From: Diphasiastrum complanatum
Taxonomy: Eukaryota > Streptophyta > Lycopodiopsida > Lycopodiales > Lycopodiaceae
Length of the DNA stretch: 64,000 nt
Direction: 5' to 3'
Assembly: GCA_029204225.1 (NCBI GenBank)
Contig: CM055097.1
Span: forward strand, 35,819,446-35,883,445
Under the pieces are notes generated by a model, which did not search any database, had not been told where the DNA came from, and was given only the letters and a program-made list of their open reading frames with translations. The translations under genes were made by a program, and so were the position numbers. Shown here one piece after another: positions 37,318-49,160 of this stretch; position 1 is the stretch's first letter; each line of letters opens with the position of its first letter.

Positions 37318-40163
37318 TTTAAATGAAAGAGAGGACATTATACATATAGAGGTGTGCCCCTTAGCAACTACACTAAGTAAACTGGACCTAACTTACAAGG
37401 AATAGCTTCAATCAATCAAACGGGCCCCCCGCCCCCCGGCCCAACTTATACAAACGTTATCAAATAAAGTGTATGTGAGGCTTGAGGCCTGCTATTAAAT
37501 GTTATTTCTACATGCTCTCCATCTTAATTTTAATCCAGATAAAGTTAGTACCGGCGTGCAATGGTTGCTCTTACATGACAAGCAGAGAGAGATGTTTGAT
37601 TGAAATGATATCTTAAATGGTGCTTGTTAATGTTATAGCTTCACAATAATCCTGGGGATGAAATTTATGAGGTACCAACTTACCTACTATGTATAGTTTT
37701 CCATCATCAGGTTTTTGGAACAATTTACCATTTAGGTTTTGTTTATTAGTCTAATAAGTGAGTGGCTAATAATTTTGCATGCAGTGAATCCCTCCCAATG
37801 TCTATCTTCAAATAGAATACCAGATAATGGCGCATACAGGAGCTTCCATCGTTCAATTGCTCTGAGTACTAATGCCAACACCACTACCAGCAAACCTGTG
37901 AGTGGACGCACTGCAGCCATGCTTTCTCACATTTCTTCTCCAATGAGAGTGGGAAGCAGTGGTAATCATGTAGGCCAGTCAAATCAAGTTGAGAATACTT
38001 TGTTTGGACCTTCAAGCTATGGCTCACAGCCTAGAGTTACATTTCATCATGGCCAATCTTTACCTGAATTTGGTATTGGCCCTACAAATTCTGGTCAATA
38101 CAGCAACCTTCCAAGCTCTATTTTGTCAAAGGTTCGAAAAGAAATAGAGGTCAATCAGCTGCAAAGAGCATTTAGTGGTACCCCAAGCGATCTCTCTGTC
38201 AATCATCACGCTGGAGGTACAAATTTATATTCATCATCTTGCTTATTCCAAATATAGCAGCTTAACCTTTACTTAATGTTATTATACACCGAAGTTGTGT
38301 TTAACTTCATGATTTTCTATAAATCTTCAGTAGGGGTTGGAGTTCCTCGGACATCTTCCACTCTGCACCCAGGCATGGTGACTCATGGAAGTATATCTGT
38401 TTCTAATCAACAGTTGATTTGGGGAAATTCTAATCCAAATACCCAACATGCCCAAAGTTCTCCTCCAATTTTGTGGTCAAAATCTCTTACACAGTCATAC
38501 AACCATGGTACTCAACTCCCAGCACAAAAACATGCTTTACCTGGGCAGGTGGTTTATCCTTCACAGAACCATCATGTGGGGTTGGCTTCTTCTGGCGAGC
38601 CAAACATTATCAACAAACGATACAACTATTATGGAGATTTTCCAGATGCATCTTCATTCTTACAATCTAGTTCAATGGGACTGGCGAGAGTAACTCCAAG
38701 ACATGCAGTATCCCATCAAGGCAGTCATGGAGCTGTTAACTTTGGCTATGGAATGACCATCAGTGGGAGTGTAGACTATGCATCTCCCTCTCCAAGTGTG
38801 GGAGTAATATCACCACAGCAGAGAGCTCGCTTATATCCAAATAGCGGACCACCTCTTTCTGTGTTAGGTTCGGCAGATGCTGTAAATGAAAGAGGTCGAA
38901 GTCGTCGAGGAGACACTGCTTTGCAAGCAGATAACAAGAAGCAGTATCAACTTGACCTCGATCGCATTCTTCGTAGGGAAGATCGTCGAACGACTCTAAT
39001 GATAAAGAATATACCTAACAAGTAAGCAAATCAAGAATCATAGCTTATTTCACCTAGATTCACACAAGAGTTTGGAATTTTATGAACTCCAAGAGACAAT
39101 TCCTGTCATTGATGCTGTCAGTCTTTTACAGATATACTTCGAAAATGCTGTTAGCAGCTATTGATGAGCACCACCGTGGGACTTACGACTTCATCTATCT
39201 ACCTATTGATTTCAAGGTACCGAACAATTATAAGGTTTTACTGGAATCAAAAGAGCACATTGTGTGAACGTTCAAGTGATTGTTTGAGAATTTGAAGATT
39301 TGTTTCTACCGTATTTTTCCTTAAGTTATTTCCAAGTTTCAAAACCCTCATGAGTTGCTGCTGCCTTTGTTCTTATTCTACCAAGGCTTCGTTTTGAATA
39401 TGTCAGAATAAGTGCAATGTGGGCTATGCATTCATCAATATGATCGACCCTCCTTGTATAGTTCCGTTTTATCAGGTTGGTGGACATCTTTCTGCAGTGA
39501 AGTTTTCAGTAAATTAATTGGGTGACAACCAGTATTGTAAGCTTGGGAATGTTGTATTTCTTAGTGGAAATCGGTAGTAGTGGAGCTTGGGAGATAGATT
39601 TATTATGCTGCTTATTTGTTCTTTCCTGTGTCCCCAAGGCATTTAATGGGAAAAAATGGGAGAAATTCAACAGTGAGAAGGTGGCATCTTTGGCATATGC
39701 TCGCATTCAGGGAAAAGCTGCTCTTGTGGCTCATTTTCAGAATTCGAGCTTGATGAATGAGGATAAAAGATGCCGCCCTATACTTTTCCATTCAGAAGGT
39801 CCAAATGTGGGTGATCAGGTACAGCATCATGCATAAGTGGCAGCTCATCTTCCAGAACTAGTCAGATTAAAACATGTGCGGGGCAATAGACTACTTGTTT
39901 TCTTGAGGTTTTCCTGAAAATTAGTACCTGTGATTCTTTGAGTTCTACATTTAACCCCTCACAATCTCCAGGAACCATTCCCAGTTGGGATTAATGTTCG
40001 TACACGGCCTAACAGAGATCAAATTAGCAATGGAGGAACTCATAATGGAAGTCCGTCAAGCAGCAATAGCAGCAAGGACGATACAGCTCTTGAAGCTGGT
40101 TACGATGTCCTTGAGGGGATAGCACAATTTTCTCTTGAAAAAGATGGAGAAGGATTGGGTTAG
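25727..40163 (+). CDS. MEI2-like: MEI2-like RNA-binding protein, AML type, 12 coding exons
   Basis: Exons: 25727-26048, 29978-30435, 30762-30920, 31315-31431, 31549-31700, 32494-32585, 37785-38216, 38331-39021, 39132-39216, 39407-39475, 39639-39818, 39972-40163. All introns are GT-AG and phases agree, giving 982 residues, within the usual range of plant MEI2-like proteins. The N-terminal family motif IGTLLPDDEDELFAG is at 148-162. RRM1 is about 239-311 (LFVRNI, RGFVMISY), RRM2 about 324-402 (LVVFNL, HHKFIEFY), and the C-terminal MEI2 RRM3 about 798-900 (LMIKNIPNKYTSKML at 800-814, NVGYAFINM at 840-848, HFQNSSLMNEDKRCRPI). Family members bind RNA and act in meiosis and meristem or vegetative development. 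The start is the first ATG after the leader acceptor, followed by MDSRISSLF. The segment between exons 6 and 7 departs from the usual NWAQ-type sequence, so a small exon in the 5.2-kb intron may be missed. Confidence 0.93.
26049..29977 (+). other. Intron 1 of the coding region (3.9 kb), with old repeat debris
   Basis: Donor GTAAGC and acceptor TTTGCAG. No conserved coding block lies inside. TTAGGTTTTGATATCACTG near 27010 resembles a decayed Copia primer-site region on the - strand. A shared word, AATCGTAGAATGAC, at about 26668 and 27687 suggests two related repeat fragments. The remainder shows nothing recognisable. Confidence 0.55.
33432..33492 (+). repeat. Possible tRNA-derived SINE fragment
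   Basis: TGAGGCCAAGTGG resembles a tRNA-Ser/Leu type A box. About 35 bases further, AAGTTCTAACTGCC resembles a degraded B box (GGTTCRANYCC). There is no flanking duplication or tail, so this is weak. Confidence 0.25.
34136..34665. repeat. Strand-switching minisatellite built on GCGGTCCTAA
   Basis: From 34146 to about 34292 the unit reads GCGGTCCTAA/ACGGTCTCAA on the + strand. At about 34293 it flips to TTAGGACCGC/ACCATTTAGG and continues to about 34480. From about 34540 to 34665 a third array, GCGGTCTTATG, returns to the first orientation. The first two arms could fold into a long imperfect hairpin. Confidence 0.85.
34684..34709. repeat. (CT)n microsatellite, about 13 units
   Basis: A perfect CT dinucleotide run directly after the minisatellite block, in intron 6. 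Confidence 0.9.
34800..35173 (+). mobile_element. LTR 3' part and primer-binding site of a lost retrotransposon
   Basis: TGGTATCAGAGC at 35161-35172 matches the initiator-tRNA-Met primer site used by Copia and many Gypsy elements. The upstream 300 bases, including GGTCTAGGTTTGGTTGGG, resemble the Gypsy LTR at 15305-15790. No gag follows, so only the 5' end remains. Confidence 0.55.
35860..36120 (+). pseudogene. Copia RT-RNase H junction fragment inside intron 6
   Basis: It encodes PTHWKALMKIMKYVQATKH and GGSQPANILEGYTDADWA, the connection and start of RNase H in Copia. It is closely similar at the DNA level to 56460-56600 of the element at 54.95-57.7 kb, so both derive from one family. It ends in frame disruption near 36100. 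Confidence 0.8.
36140..36729 (-). pseudogene. Possible LINE ORF1-like relic
   Basis: On the - strand from an ATG near 36729 (MTNSAKVQQLEDRVEQHH) the reading resembles non-LTR ORF1 proteins: a coiled-coil-like start, then IRVKGITNSHDVGKAKKFL, LVIRFTSVSHRREVL and KARQEALTNGKQLIYRDG. Two stop codons interrupt it. A 19-base word GATCTCTTACTTAGCACTT is duplicated at about 36344 and 36369, one source of disruption. No endonuclease or RT is nearby. The family call is by motif memory only. Confidence 0.35.
37176..37266 (+). repeat. Three-unit minisatellite
   Basis: Three copies of a 28-32 base unit, GCAGGTAGG..AAGCCATC and ACTGGTC, in a row, running directly into an AG array. Confidence 0.8.
37267..37312. 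repeat. (AG)23 microsatellite
   Basis: A perfect AG run in intron 6. Confidence 0.95.
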
Positions 40164-41225
40164 GGTAGTGGAGCGTTATTCGGATGTTTTCAAAGTGTCT
40201 ATATACATTTTTGGTGGACTTGTTCTCGTGTAGATTGGAAACGACATTCTTTGCAGAATGATGTAAGCGGCTTGAGAGTATGCAGCAAAAATACGGCTGT
40301 CTACTCATGAAGTTTTGTTGAAGAGCTAGCAGGTCCCAAATCCTGTATTATTATGCAAGGTGGCACAAACTTGCACTATTTTGAGATTCAGCAGCAACAG
40401 ATTGCTTCTGCAAATTCAGTTGTCTTTCTGTATTTCAGAATGTTGGAATAAGGGGTCAGTGATCACAAGCGGCTTCAATTCTGTAAACAGAAGTGCTGCA
40501 TGACTATATTGGCTTGTTTCTCTAGAATTGCTAACTCAGGATTCATGTTTTACCATTTCCCTGAAGGAGTTGTACATGTGAACTGAGAAAAATGACAGTG
40601 GTGATTTTTCCAGTTGCTGTAAAGGTAGGTAGGTGGCATAATTGGCCACTGATTTTGCAGGCTAGCATCTTATATACTACAATAGTCAAGGTCGATTGCT
40701 TGTTCAGGGAGACAATGTTCCTATCCTGGATGTCTTCTATACGTGACTCACAAAAATAACACGAAGAAACCAAATTTCTGATTTTTTTTAATTCACCTGG
40801 CCTAATCACTCTGGCTGGTTTGTGCTAGCAGGGGCAATTCAAAGATTCTTTTGCATCATGGTCTACCTTTTTTTGCTGTAAATTTTCATCTGACATGGAA
40901 TAAAATTCCCTTCTCCGAAGATGTGATTCAACCAAGGGAGAGCATTTATGTTCTCATATATTTATGACAAGTGAATTTTTTTTCATCTACAACTGCACAG
41001 ATCGCATAACATGAGAACTACTGTGCCAAGGTTGTTAAATAAGGAATTTGACATGTTGATTCATGGAAACGACTATGCAATTGAGTTTATTTGCTTGACT
41101 CTTTTGAAATTGGCTGGAATAATTCATTGCAAATCCAAATATGACTCCCAAGGTTTGAAGCATCATGTAAAAATCGAGTTTAGTCATTTGTGCTATATAG
41201 TATGGAAGAATGTCGAATAAAGCTC
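40164..41225 (+). terminator. 3'UTR and candidate poly(A) signals of the MEI2-like gene
   Basis: After the TAG at 40161-40163 the first canonical AATAAA is near 40899-40904 (GGAATAAAATT), and another lies near 41216 (CGAATAAAGC). Either could end the transcript. No coding feature is seen in this stretch. Confidence 0.5.
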
Positions 41226-43277
<2,052 letters not shown>

Positions 43278-43555
43278 CTTGTAAAATCTCAAGCCCCATG
43301 CATAAGCAAGTCTACTTTCACGTCATAATAACAAAATTGAATTTTGACATGTCTATCCCAAATTATACTCCAACACAATGTTGACAAGCCATATTGATGC
43401 TCAAAAATTCTATTTTGCGTAAGCTATTGGCCTCTACATCACAATAATTGTTCGATTTCTTTGCCTATGAGAAGTCATATGATCTCAAGATGGATTGAGT
43501 TGATAAACCATTGGTGTGCCTCTAACTGCACTTGAGACCAGTTTGCTACTCAAAA

Positions 43556-43574
43556 GGGGGGGGGGGGGGGGGGG
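43556..43574 (+). repeat. G19 homopolymer
   Basis: Nineteen consecutive G in AT-rich DNA, about 280 bases from the compound microsatellite. Confidence 0.97.
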
Positions 43575-44785
43575 TTGTGAGTGGCATTGGTTTTAAACTT
43601 GACACTAGTGATGAGGAGAACCTCTAAACTAGGGCCAATTCCTATATGTTTTCTTTTGTACTTCATAACTTAGATTTCCACCATCCATCAAATATATGAT
43701 CTAGATTAACTATCTTGATAATGACCACATAGTCTTATAAAATATGTACATAAAACAATACAACAATTGTCATTTGGATCAACTTGGCCCCCTCCACATG
43801 ATTTACACACATGTGGCTTTGACTTTGACCCTTTCAGACTATTTAAGTTTTTTTATATTTAGGGGCCTCAAATTTGTGAAAGTACTGTAATTTAGGACCA
43901 TAAATGGATCTACAAAAGATCCACAAGAGTGATTGGATGCTTGCTTAACAATCTATCAAAAAACTAGACACAAAAAAGTTGATCTAGATTGGCAATTTGA
44001 CAAACAACAAGCACTAACAATCAAAAGCATTGATAAACATTGAAATCCGAGCCCACACGTGTGTACTACAGGCTGTAGTACGGCCTTCAACCTGAGAAAC
44101 AAGTAGAAATTGATTTGGTCTCATTTGGATCACAAAAACTCAATGTACATAGTGAACTAGCTTAAGATTGCCAATGAGCTCCAAAATTTTTCTTTTTTCT
44201 CACTATGGAGAGAGGGAATACATAGCAAATTCGACTTCCTTCTTGAAGTTAGGTGGATTTCCAGCATGTAATAAGGAAGTTAACTCACTCTCCTTGACCT
44301 AAAGTGAAACCCTAGTCTATTTCCTAGAGTTATGCTTGGTAGGTAGCTAGTTGGTCAAATTTTCACCTTAAACTTAGGTGTAGGTCCTATAAAGTAGGGA
44401 TGACCACCAAATAGACATGACCAACTCTCTTGACTTGACCTAACCTACATTAGGATGGGTTTCCCATGTGGCATCATGGCCTCACATGTGTGGGACCCAC
44501 TTGTGTACACAATTTACACTATTCTACATGGTTTTTGATCAAGCTAGATTTGCCAACTTTTGGCAATTCTTCACACTCCTCCTCAAATTTAGCTTGATCT
44601 ATTTACAACTCTCTTGATAGATCAATGAAAGCTTTTAGAAGTGTCTAAAAAGTCCAGCTACAAAGAAGGAACTTTTGAGACTCCAATAGAGAATGATGTC
44701 CATGAAGGATCTTTCACCACCTCTTAGAGGATCCCTTACAAGATGTTCCATAAATGTGTCTATATACATGTAGCACACTTCAAAA

Positions 44786-46207
44786 CTAAACATCATGCCA
44801 AGCCATGGATTCCAAGGCATTTTGTGCACTTGAAGATACATCAATTAAAATATTAACTGCATAAATAATGTTGCCAAAGACAACTTGCCTTGCTTGATCC
44901 ATATGATTGAGCCTTGATGGCTCCATCTTGATACTCAAGGTTCTTCTTGGAGTCCTCGGGTCTTGAGCTTGCTCCTCCACTTGACTTGACTCCAAACCAT
45001 CAATGAATTGAATAAGGTGTTGATCCAAATGTGCTTCTTCAAGTTTACAAATCTTCCACTCTTGAAAGATCACATTTTCACCATTGACAAATTCTTTGGC
45101 TGAAAACAAGTAGATTCTACAATCTCTACTTGAAGAGCAAAACAGTACCATTATTCCTATCATTGAAATAGGATAATCTTTGGTCCTTACATTGGAATGA
45201 TCATGCACAAAGCATGTGGACACAAAGATTTCCAAAGCAAATGATGTTTCATCTTTTATGACTCTATTCAAACTATTACAAAAATAGTTATCCAATGAAA
45301 TTGCTTTATCAACAACAAATGTAGATTTCAAAACATCCCATTTCATTGTCTTGTCATACAAAGTAATAAACACCATGGATCTTAAAGATAAGAAACAAGT
45401 CACCTCATGTCTACTACTACTTTCCAAAAAGTATTCAAAGATAGTAGACTCTCCAATGCTCACCACCCTTGCAAGATGCACACTTGAATGGACAATTAGC
45501 ATGCAATTTGATGACTCGGCCATTGTCATTGAGGACTCCCTTGGAACTCTCATGCTTTGAGGCTGATCCTCAAGATCTTCCTCCTTTTGATGCTCCTCCT
45601 CAATGCAAGCAAGATCACACTTTGCCAAGATCTCCTCTTGAGTGATCTCCTCCTTTGCCAAGCTCATTCTTTCAGAAGCAACACTAGCTTCCAACTTAAA
45701 CAATCTTCCATGTTTAAATCCCTTTACAATGCAAACATCATTCTTCAAGATGAAGCAAACACCATGCTTAAAGTGGACATCCAAACCACTTTCTAAGAGT
45801 AGACCAACACTAAGCATATTCTTGGTGATTGATGGTACATAAAGGACATTTTCTAGATCCATGCATTTTGAGGATTCTAGACACAAAGATATGGTGCCAA
45901 CACCATCTATCCTACACTCTTCATCATTTGCAGTAAAGACAAACTTTTTAGCATCATTGAATGAGTGTAAGGTTGAGAAAAAGTCCTTTTCACAAGACAT
46001 GTGGGAGCTAGCCCCACTGTCAATCCACCAATTGTCTCTTGAATTGCTATTGCTTGTTGATGAGGATGTAGATGCCATCAAGAATACATCTACTTCATCC
46101 TCCTCCTCCTCCTTTGCAAGGTTTCCTTGTTTGTCCTCCTCCACTTGTGCTCTTAGCCTCTTGTAGCATTCAGATGCATATGCCCCTTCTTTCCACAAAA
46201 GAAGCAT
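44786..46207 (-). CDS. Open protease-bearing frame of copy B (473 codons), integrase core missing
   Basis: One uninterrupted frame. It starts within the knuckle region (YASECYKRL), then has the intact protease site NWWIDSGASSHM near residues 56-67 and NVLYVPSITKNMLSVGLLL. The middle (about 150-310) has no domain I recognise. Residues about 325-395 are a diverged post-integrase segment (STCFVHDH, YPISMIGIMV, ENVIFQEWKICKLEEA), and the end is QARQVVFGNIIYAVNILIDV. The integrase DDE core that should precede the post-integrase segment has been lost or replaced. Copy A has the same arrangement, so the deletion is ancestral. It is open but lacks a natural start; translation would depend on the gag frame, which is broken in this copy. 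Confidence 0.6.
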   Translation of the reverse strand: MLLLWKEGAYASECYKRLRAQVEEDKQGNLAKEEEEDEVDVFLMASTSSSTSNSNSRDNWWIDSGASSHMSCEKDFFSTLHSFNDAKKFVFTANDEECRIDGVGTISLCLESSKCMDLENVLYVPSITKNMLSVGLLLESGLDVHFKHGVCFILKNDVCIVKGFKHGRLFKLEASVASERMSLAKEEITQEEILAKCDLACIEEEHQKEEDLEDQPQSMRVPRESSMTMAESSNCMLIVHSSVHLARVVSIGESTIFEYFLESSSRHEVTCFLSLRSMVFITLYDKTMKWDVLKSTFVVDKAISLDNYFCNSLNRVIKDETSFALEIFVSTCFVHDHSNVRTKDYPISMIGIMVLFCSSSRDCRIYLFSAKEFVNGENVIFQEWKICKLEEAHLDQHLIQFIDGLESSQVEEQAQDPRTPRRTLSIKMEPSRLNHMDQARQVVFGNIIYAVNILIDVSSSAQNALESMAWHDV

Positions 46208-46964
46208 TTTTGCTTTGACTTGTCCTTTGAGCTTGATGCATCATCCTCTTCTTTGGCCTCCTTTGGATGCTTCTTCTTTCCATTGGTCTTCTTTTTGCCC
46301 TTGAATGAGAATTGGCTTTCTCATCACCATCCTGCAACGACAAGGAACTCATCCTAGAATTTGCATGGAGCATCCTACACTCTTCAGCCACTAATACACT
46401 GTGAAGTTTTTCTATAGTTGGCAAAGTGTCTTGGATGGCAAAACTTTGGACCAAATTTGCAAAGTCATCTCCTAGACCATTAAGGACAATTTGTACAAGC
46501 TCTCCATCATGAATCTTCTCTCCAATGGAAGCCAACTCCCTATTTAGAGACTTGATTCTGAGTACATAATCCTGTGCACTCTCCTCACTTCTCCTCATGC
46601 TTTGCAAAATTTGATTTCTAAGCATAAGAACTCTAGAAGTGTTGCTAGACTCATAGATTGATTTTAAAGACTCCCAAGCCTCTTTAGCATTAGTACAAGC
46701 TGATACTTCTCTCAACAAATCATTGCTCACATTCATCTTCACACAATGAAGTGCAAGCCTAGATCTCTTCTTGTATCTAGCTAACTCCTGTGCACCTAGA
46801 GGTTCATCTTCATCTTCAATCAAGAACTCATAAAGGTCTTGGAGCACCAATAGTGACTCCATTCTAACCTTCCAAATAGCATAATTTTTAGAATTCAACC
46901 TCTCAGTAGCTTCTAGAAGGTATGCTCCAGCAGATCCCATCTTACTAGTGAGTTCTACAAACAA
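46170..46964 (-). pseudogene. Copia gag (UBN2-type), nearly intact
   Basis: An open frame of 264 residues; the likely original start is the internal methionine of MGSAGAYLLEA (46940). It has the N-terminal signature NYAIWKVRMESLLVLQDL and a gag helix region with LVQIVLNGLGDDFANLV and FAIQDTLPTIEKLHSVL. Capsid function is expected from the family. By comparison with copy A, one base is missing near 46315, so the last 50 residues are out of frame and the basic/zinc-knuckle region is not read. A second missing base lies within the knuckle. These two lesions separate gag from the protease frame. Confidence 0.75.
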
Positions 46965-47591
46965 GAAATAGATTTGATTGACTTGAAACTCACAAAGGTC
47001 TCACACTTGCAGTGTTTCACTCAAATTTGATTTCTAATCCAACAAATGGACTTATAATCACAGTTCTATCACTCCCTCACAAAGCTGGAATGAAGATAAG
47101 ATGAAGTGAAAACTACTTTCAAACAAATCTTGCCAAGAAATGGATTTGATTGTCTCTAGAAACTCACTAAGGTGTCTCTCTTGTAGTTTTTCACTCAAAT
47201 TAGATTTCTAATCCAACAAATGGACTTATAATCTCAGTTCTAGCACTCCCTCACAAAGTTGGAATGAAGATAAGATGATGTGAAATCTACTTACAATCAA
47301 ATCTTGCCAAATTTGGCTATTTTTGGACAAAAAAATGACTTAATCTCTTTATTCCTTCTTGGTGTACTTTCAAGACCTGTTTTCAACCTTAATAGGACTT
47401 GAACTCAGCCTAGATTAATTAGATTCCATGAAACAAATTCAAATCTAATCAATGGCAAATGATCTTGGTAGATTATCCTAGGATATCCACCAAAAATTAC
47501 ACCAATAGCGCACAAATTGAATTTTTTTGGATCAAATGAATACCATGCATTAAATGCAGGTTCAGAGGTGCCCACACATGTGGACAGTACT

Positions 47592-47849
47592 TAAAGAAAA
47601 AAAGAAGGTTGATGGATCGCAAAAAGAATAAATTATGGAACCTTAATCAAAATTAACTACACCATACATAGCTTACTACTAAAAAAACAAAACTAATCCC
47701 TTGAGGGCTTGGGTTTTTTTGTAATGGAAATGAAAGATTCCGGAGAATGGAAAAAGAGGAGGTGAGGGGGAGGAAGCAGAAAAGAGTAGAGAGAGGAGTG
47801 AAGAATTAGAGAGTCTAAAAGGTAGCTATGCGGTGAGCAACGTTGGCGC
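47592..47849 (-). other. Short leader remnant left of the Tat-type primer site
   Basis: On the - strand this follows the tRNA-Asp primer site, as an internal leader would. It is purine-rich on the + strand, with no recognisable gag. It is cut off by copy B of the Copia pair. Confidence 0.4.
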
Positions 47850-48085
47850 TCCCCGACAACGGCGCCAATTGTAGTCGGTTGTAGTATAGGGGTCCGTTCA
47901 CTGGGAGCCGCCCGTGCACACTTGCATAGCAAGAGAGAGAGAAGGGAGATAGAGAGAGGTAGAGAGATAGAAGGAGTGATGAGAGAGAGGAGAGAGGAGA
48001 GAAAGTTTAGAGAGAGAGAGAGAAAGAGCTCACCAAGGATGGTTATGGGGGCTCGAGCGCCTACCCATAGCTATGCACCAATCAC

Positions 48086-48154
<69 letters not shown>

Positions 48155-48611
48155 TATTGAGAAAAAAATGAAGATGTGTACAATGGAAAATGGCTTCCTT
48201 ATATAGTTGAGGAGGGAGGGCCATCTTGGCTCTCATTGGCCTATTTACAATGGCATCCTAGCCCTTCAAACTAATTGAACTTCAATCTAATGGTTCAATA
48301 GGAAAAGGGCCAAACTCACATGATTCATGTGAGTTTGAGAGATTCTCTTTTAATTTAGAACCTTATGAACTTAACTTTGGGCTTTTTAATTAATTTATTC
48401 TAACTAAGGTCCCAAGTCTTTTATTCAAGTTCTACCTAACCATTTTGCATGCTCATGGGTTGGGCTTACACACGCAGGACACCAATGCCCTCACACTTAT
48501 TATTCTAACTGTACAATGTACTGTGACGGGGCCCACTAGGTAATTCTTGGCCAACAGTATTTTAAGTGGTGGGACCCACTTGTTTATTTATGTATAGGAA
48601 ATACCCACAAC
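47850..48611 (-). mobile_element. Ty3/Gypsy (Tat/Athila-type) 5' LTR and tRNA-Asp primer site
   Basis: Read on the - strand, an LTR beginning TGTTGTGGGTATTTCC at 48611 ends CCGACTACA at 47870. Two bases later it is followed by TGGCGCCGTTGTCGGGGA, which matches the tRNA-Asp primer site characteristic of Tat and Athila elements apart from one base. The LTR is about 742 bases and contains a (GA)n array at 48089-48151. The internal region is truncated after about 260 bases. A related LTR piece is at 9923-10421. Confidence 0.75.
48089..48151. repeat. (GA)n microsatellite within the Tat-type LTR
   Basis: A perfect GA run of about 31 units, preceded by shorter AG patches from 47932 to 48023. Confidence 0.95.
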
Positions 48612-48617
48612 ACTGTA

Positions 48618-48815
48618 AAATGCAAATGGGTATACAAGCTAAAGTATGGACCAGATGGAGATGTCTCAAAGTATAAGACAAGACTTGTAGCGAAGGGATT
48701 TTCTTAGAGATATGGTATTGACTATTCTGAGACCTTCTCTCCTGTCGTGAAACATTTGTCCCTACGTTTACTATTTGCATATGTAGCTGCTTATAATCTC
48801 AGGATTCACATTTGA
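48618..48815 (+). pseudogene. Copia reverse transcriptase N-terminal fragment
   Basis: It reads WVYKLKYGPDG, KYKTRLVAKGFS, a stop, then RYGIDYSETFSPVVKH and AYNLRIHI, the first part of Copia RT. It begins a few bases from the end of the Tat-type LTR, which probably inserted into it, and ends at 48815 before the catalytic YVDD motif. Confidence 0.8.
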
Positions 48816-49032
48816 ATGGGAAATTCATTACCAATCAAAGACTCTCTTCACATGGGAAAAATAGCTCAAACACCGGATAACCAAAAATTAGACTCCCCAT
48901 GCAAGAGTTTTTTTTTTCAACTATGCAAAAACCATAACCAAATCTTTATGGGCATGCAATTACTCCCACCCCACTTTCTCAAAAAAACCCTAAAAACAGC
49001 CACTTAGTATGCTTATGCTTCCCACGGCGACC

Positions 49033-49034
49033 CT

Positions 49035-49073
<39 letters not shown>

Positions 49074-49091
49074 ACACACACACACACACAT

Positions 49092-49156
<65 letters not shown>
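49033..49156. repeat. Duplicated compound microsatellite TCATCG(AG)n(AC)n
   Basis: The unit TCATCG-(AG)n-(AC)n occurs twice in a row, with the second starting near 49090. The whole unit seems to have been duplicated and then its runs drifted in length. Confidence 0.9.

Positions 49157-49160
<4 letters not shown>

Larger units (their letters stand above)
32586..37784 (+). other. 5.2-kb intron 6 carrying several transposon relics
   Basis: Donor GTTTAC (weak) and acceptor TTGCATGCAG. The intron contains a tRNA-like patch near 33430, the GGTCC minisatellites at 34136-34665, an LTR with primer site at 35161, a Copia RNase H fragment at 35860-36120, a LINE ORF1-like relic at 36140-36729, a 3-unit minisatellite at 37176-37266 and an AG array. 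It separates the RRM1/RRM2 part of the gene from the C-terminal RRM3 part. Confidence 0.75.
43865..47591 (-). mobile_element. Ty1/Copia-derived non-autonomous element, copy B (inverted partner of copy A)
   Basis: Same structure as 69-4046 in opposite orientation, better preserved. From right to left: a leader with the duplicated segment (about 47310-47030), gag, zinc knuckle, protease and a long open frame, then a purine tract and the LTR-like end (about 44570-43865) with the 19-bp palindrome at 44063-44081. It lacks the 300-base insertion of copy A. Integrase core, RT and RNase H are absent here too. Homology to copy A stops near 47591 and 43865. Confidence 0.82.

Noticed and set aside
44786-46207. 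Calling the 473-codon frame a host gene
   Set aside because: Protease D-S-G motif, zinc-knuckle remnant and post-integrase text show that it is part of a Copia-derived element.
47932-48023. Purine-rich stretch as a polypurine tract
   Set aside because: It lies inside the LTR defined by its termini and the tRNA-Asp primer site.
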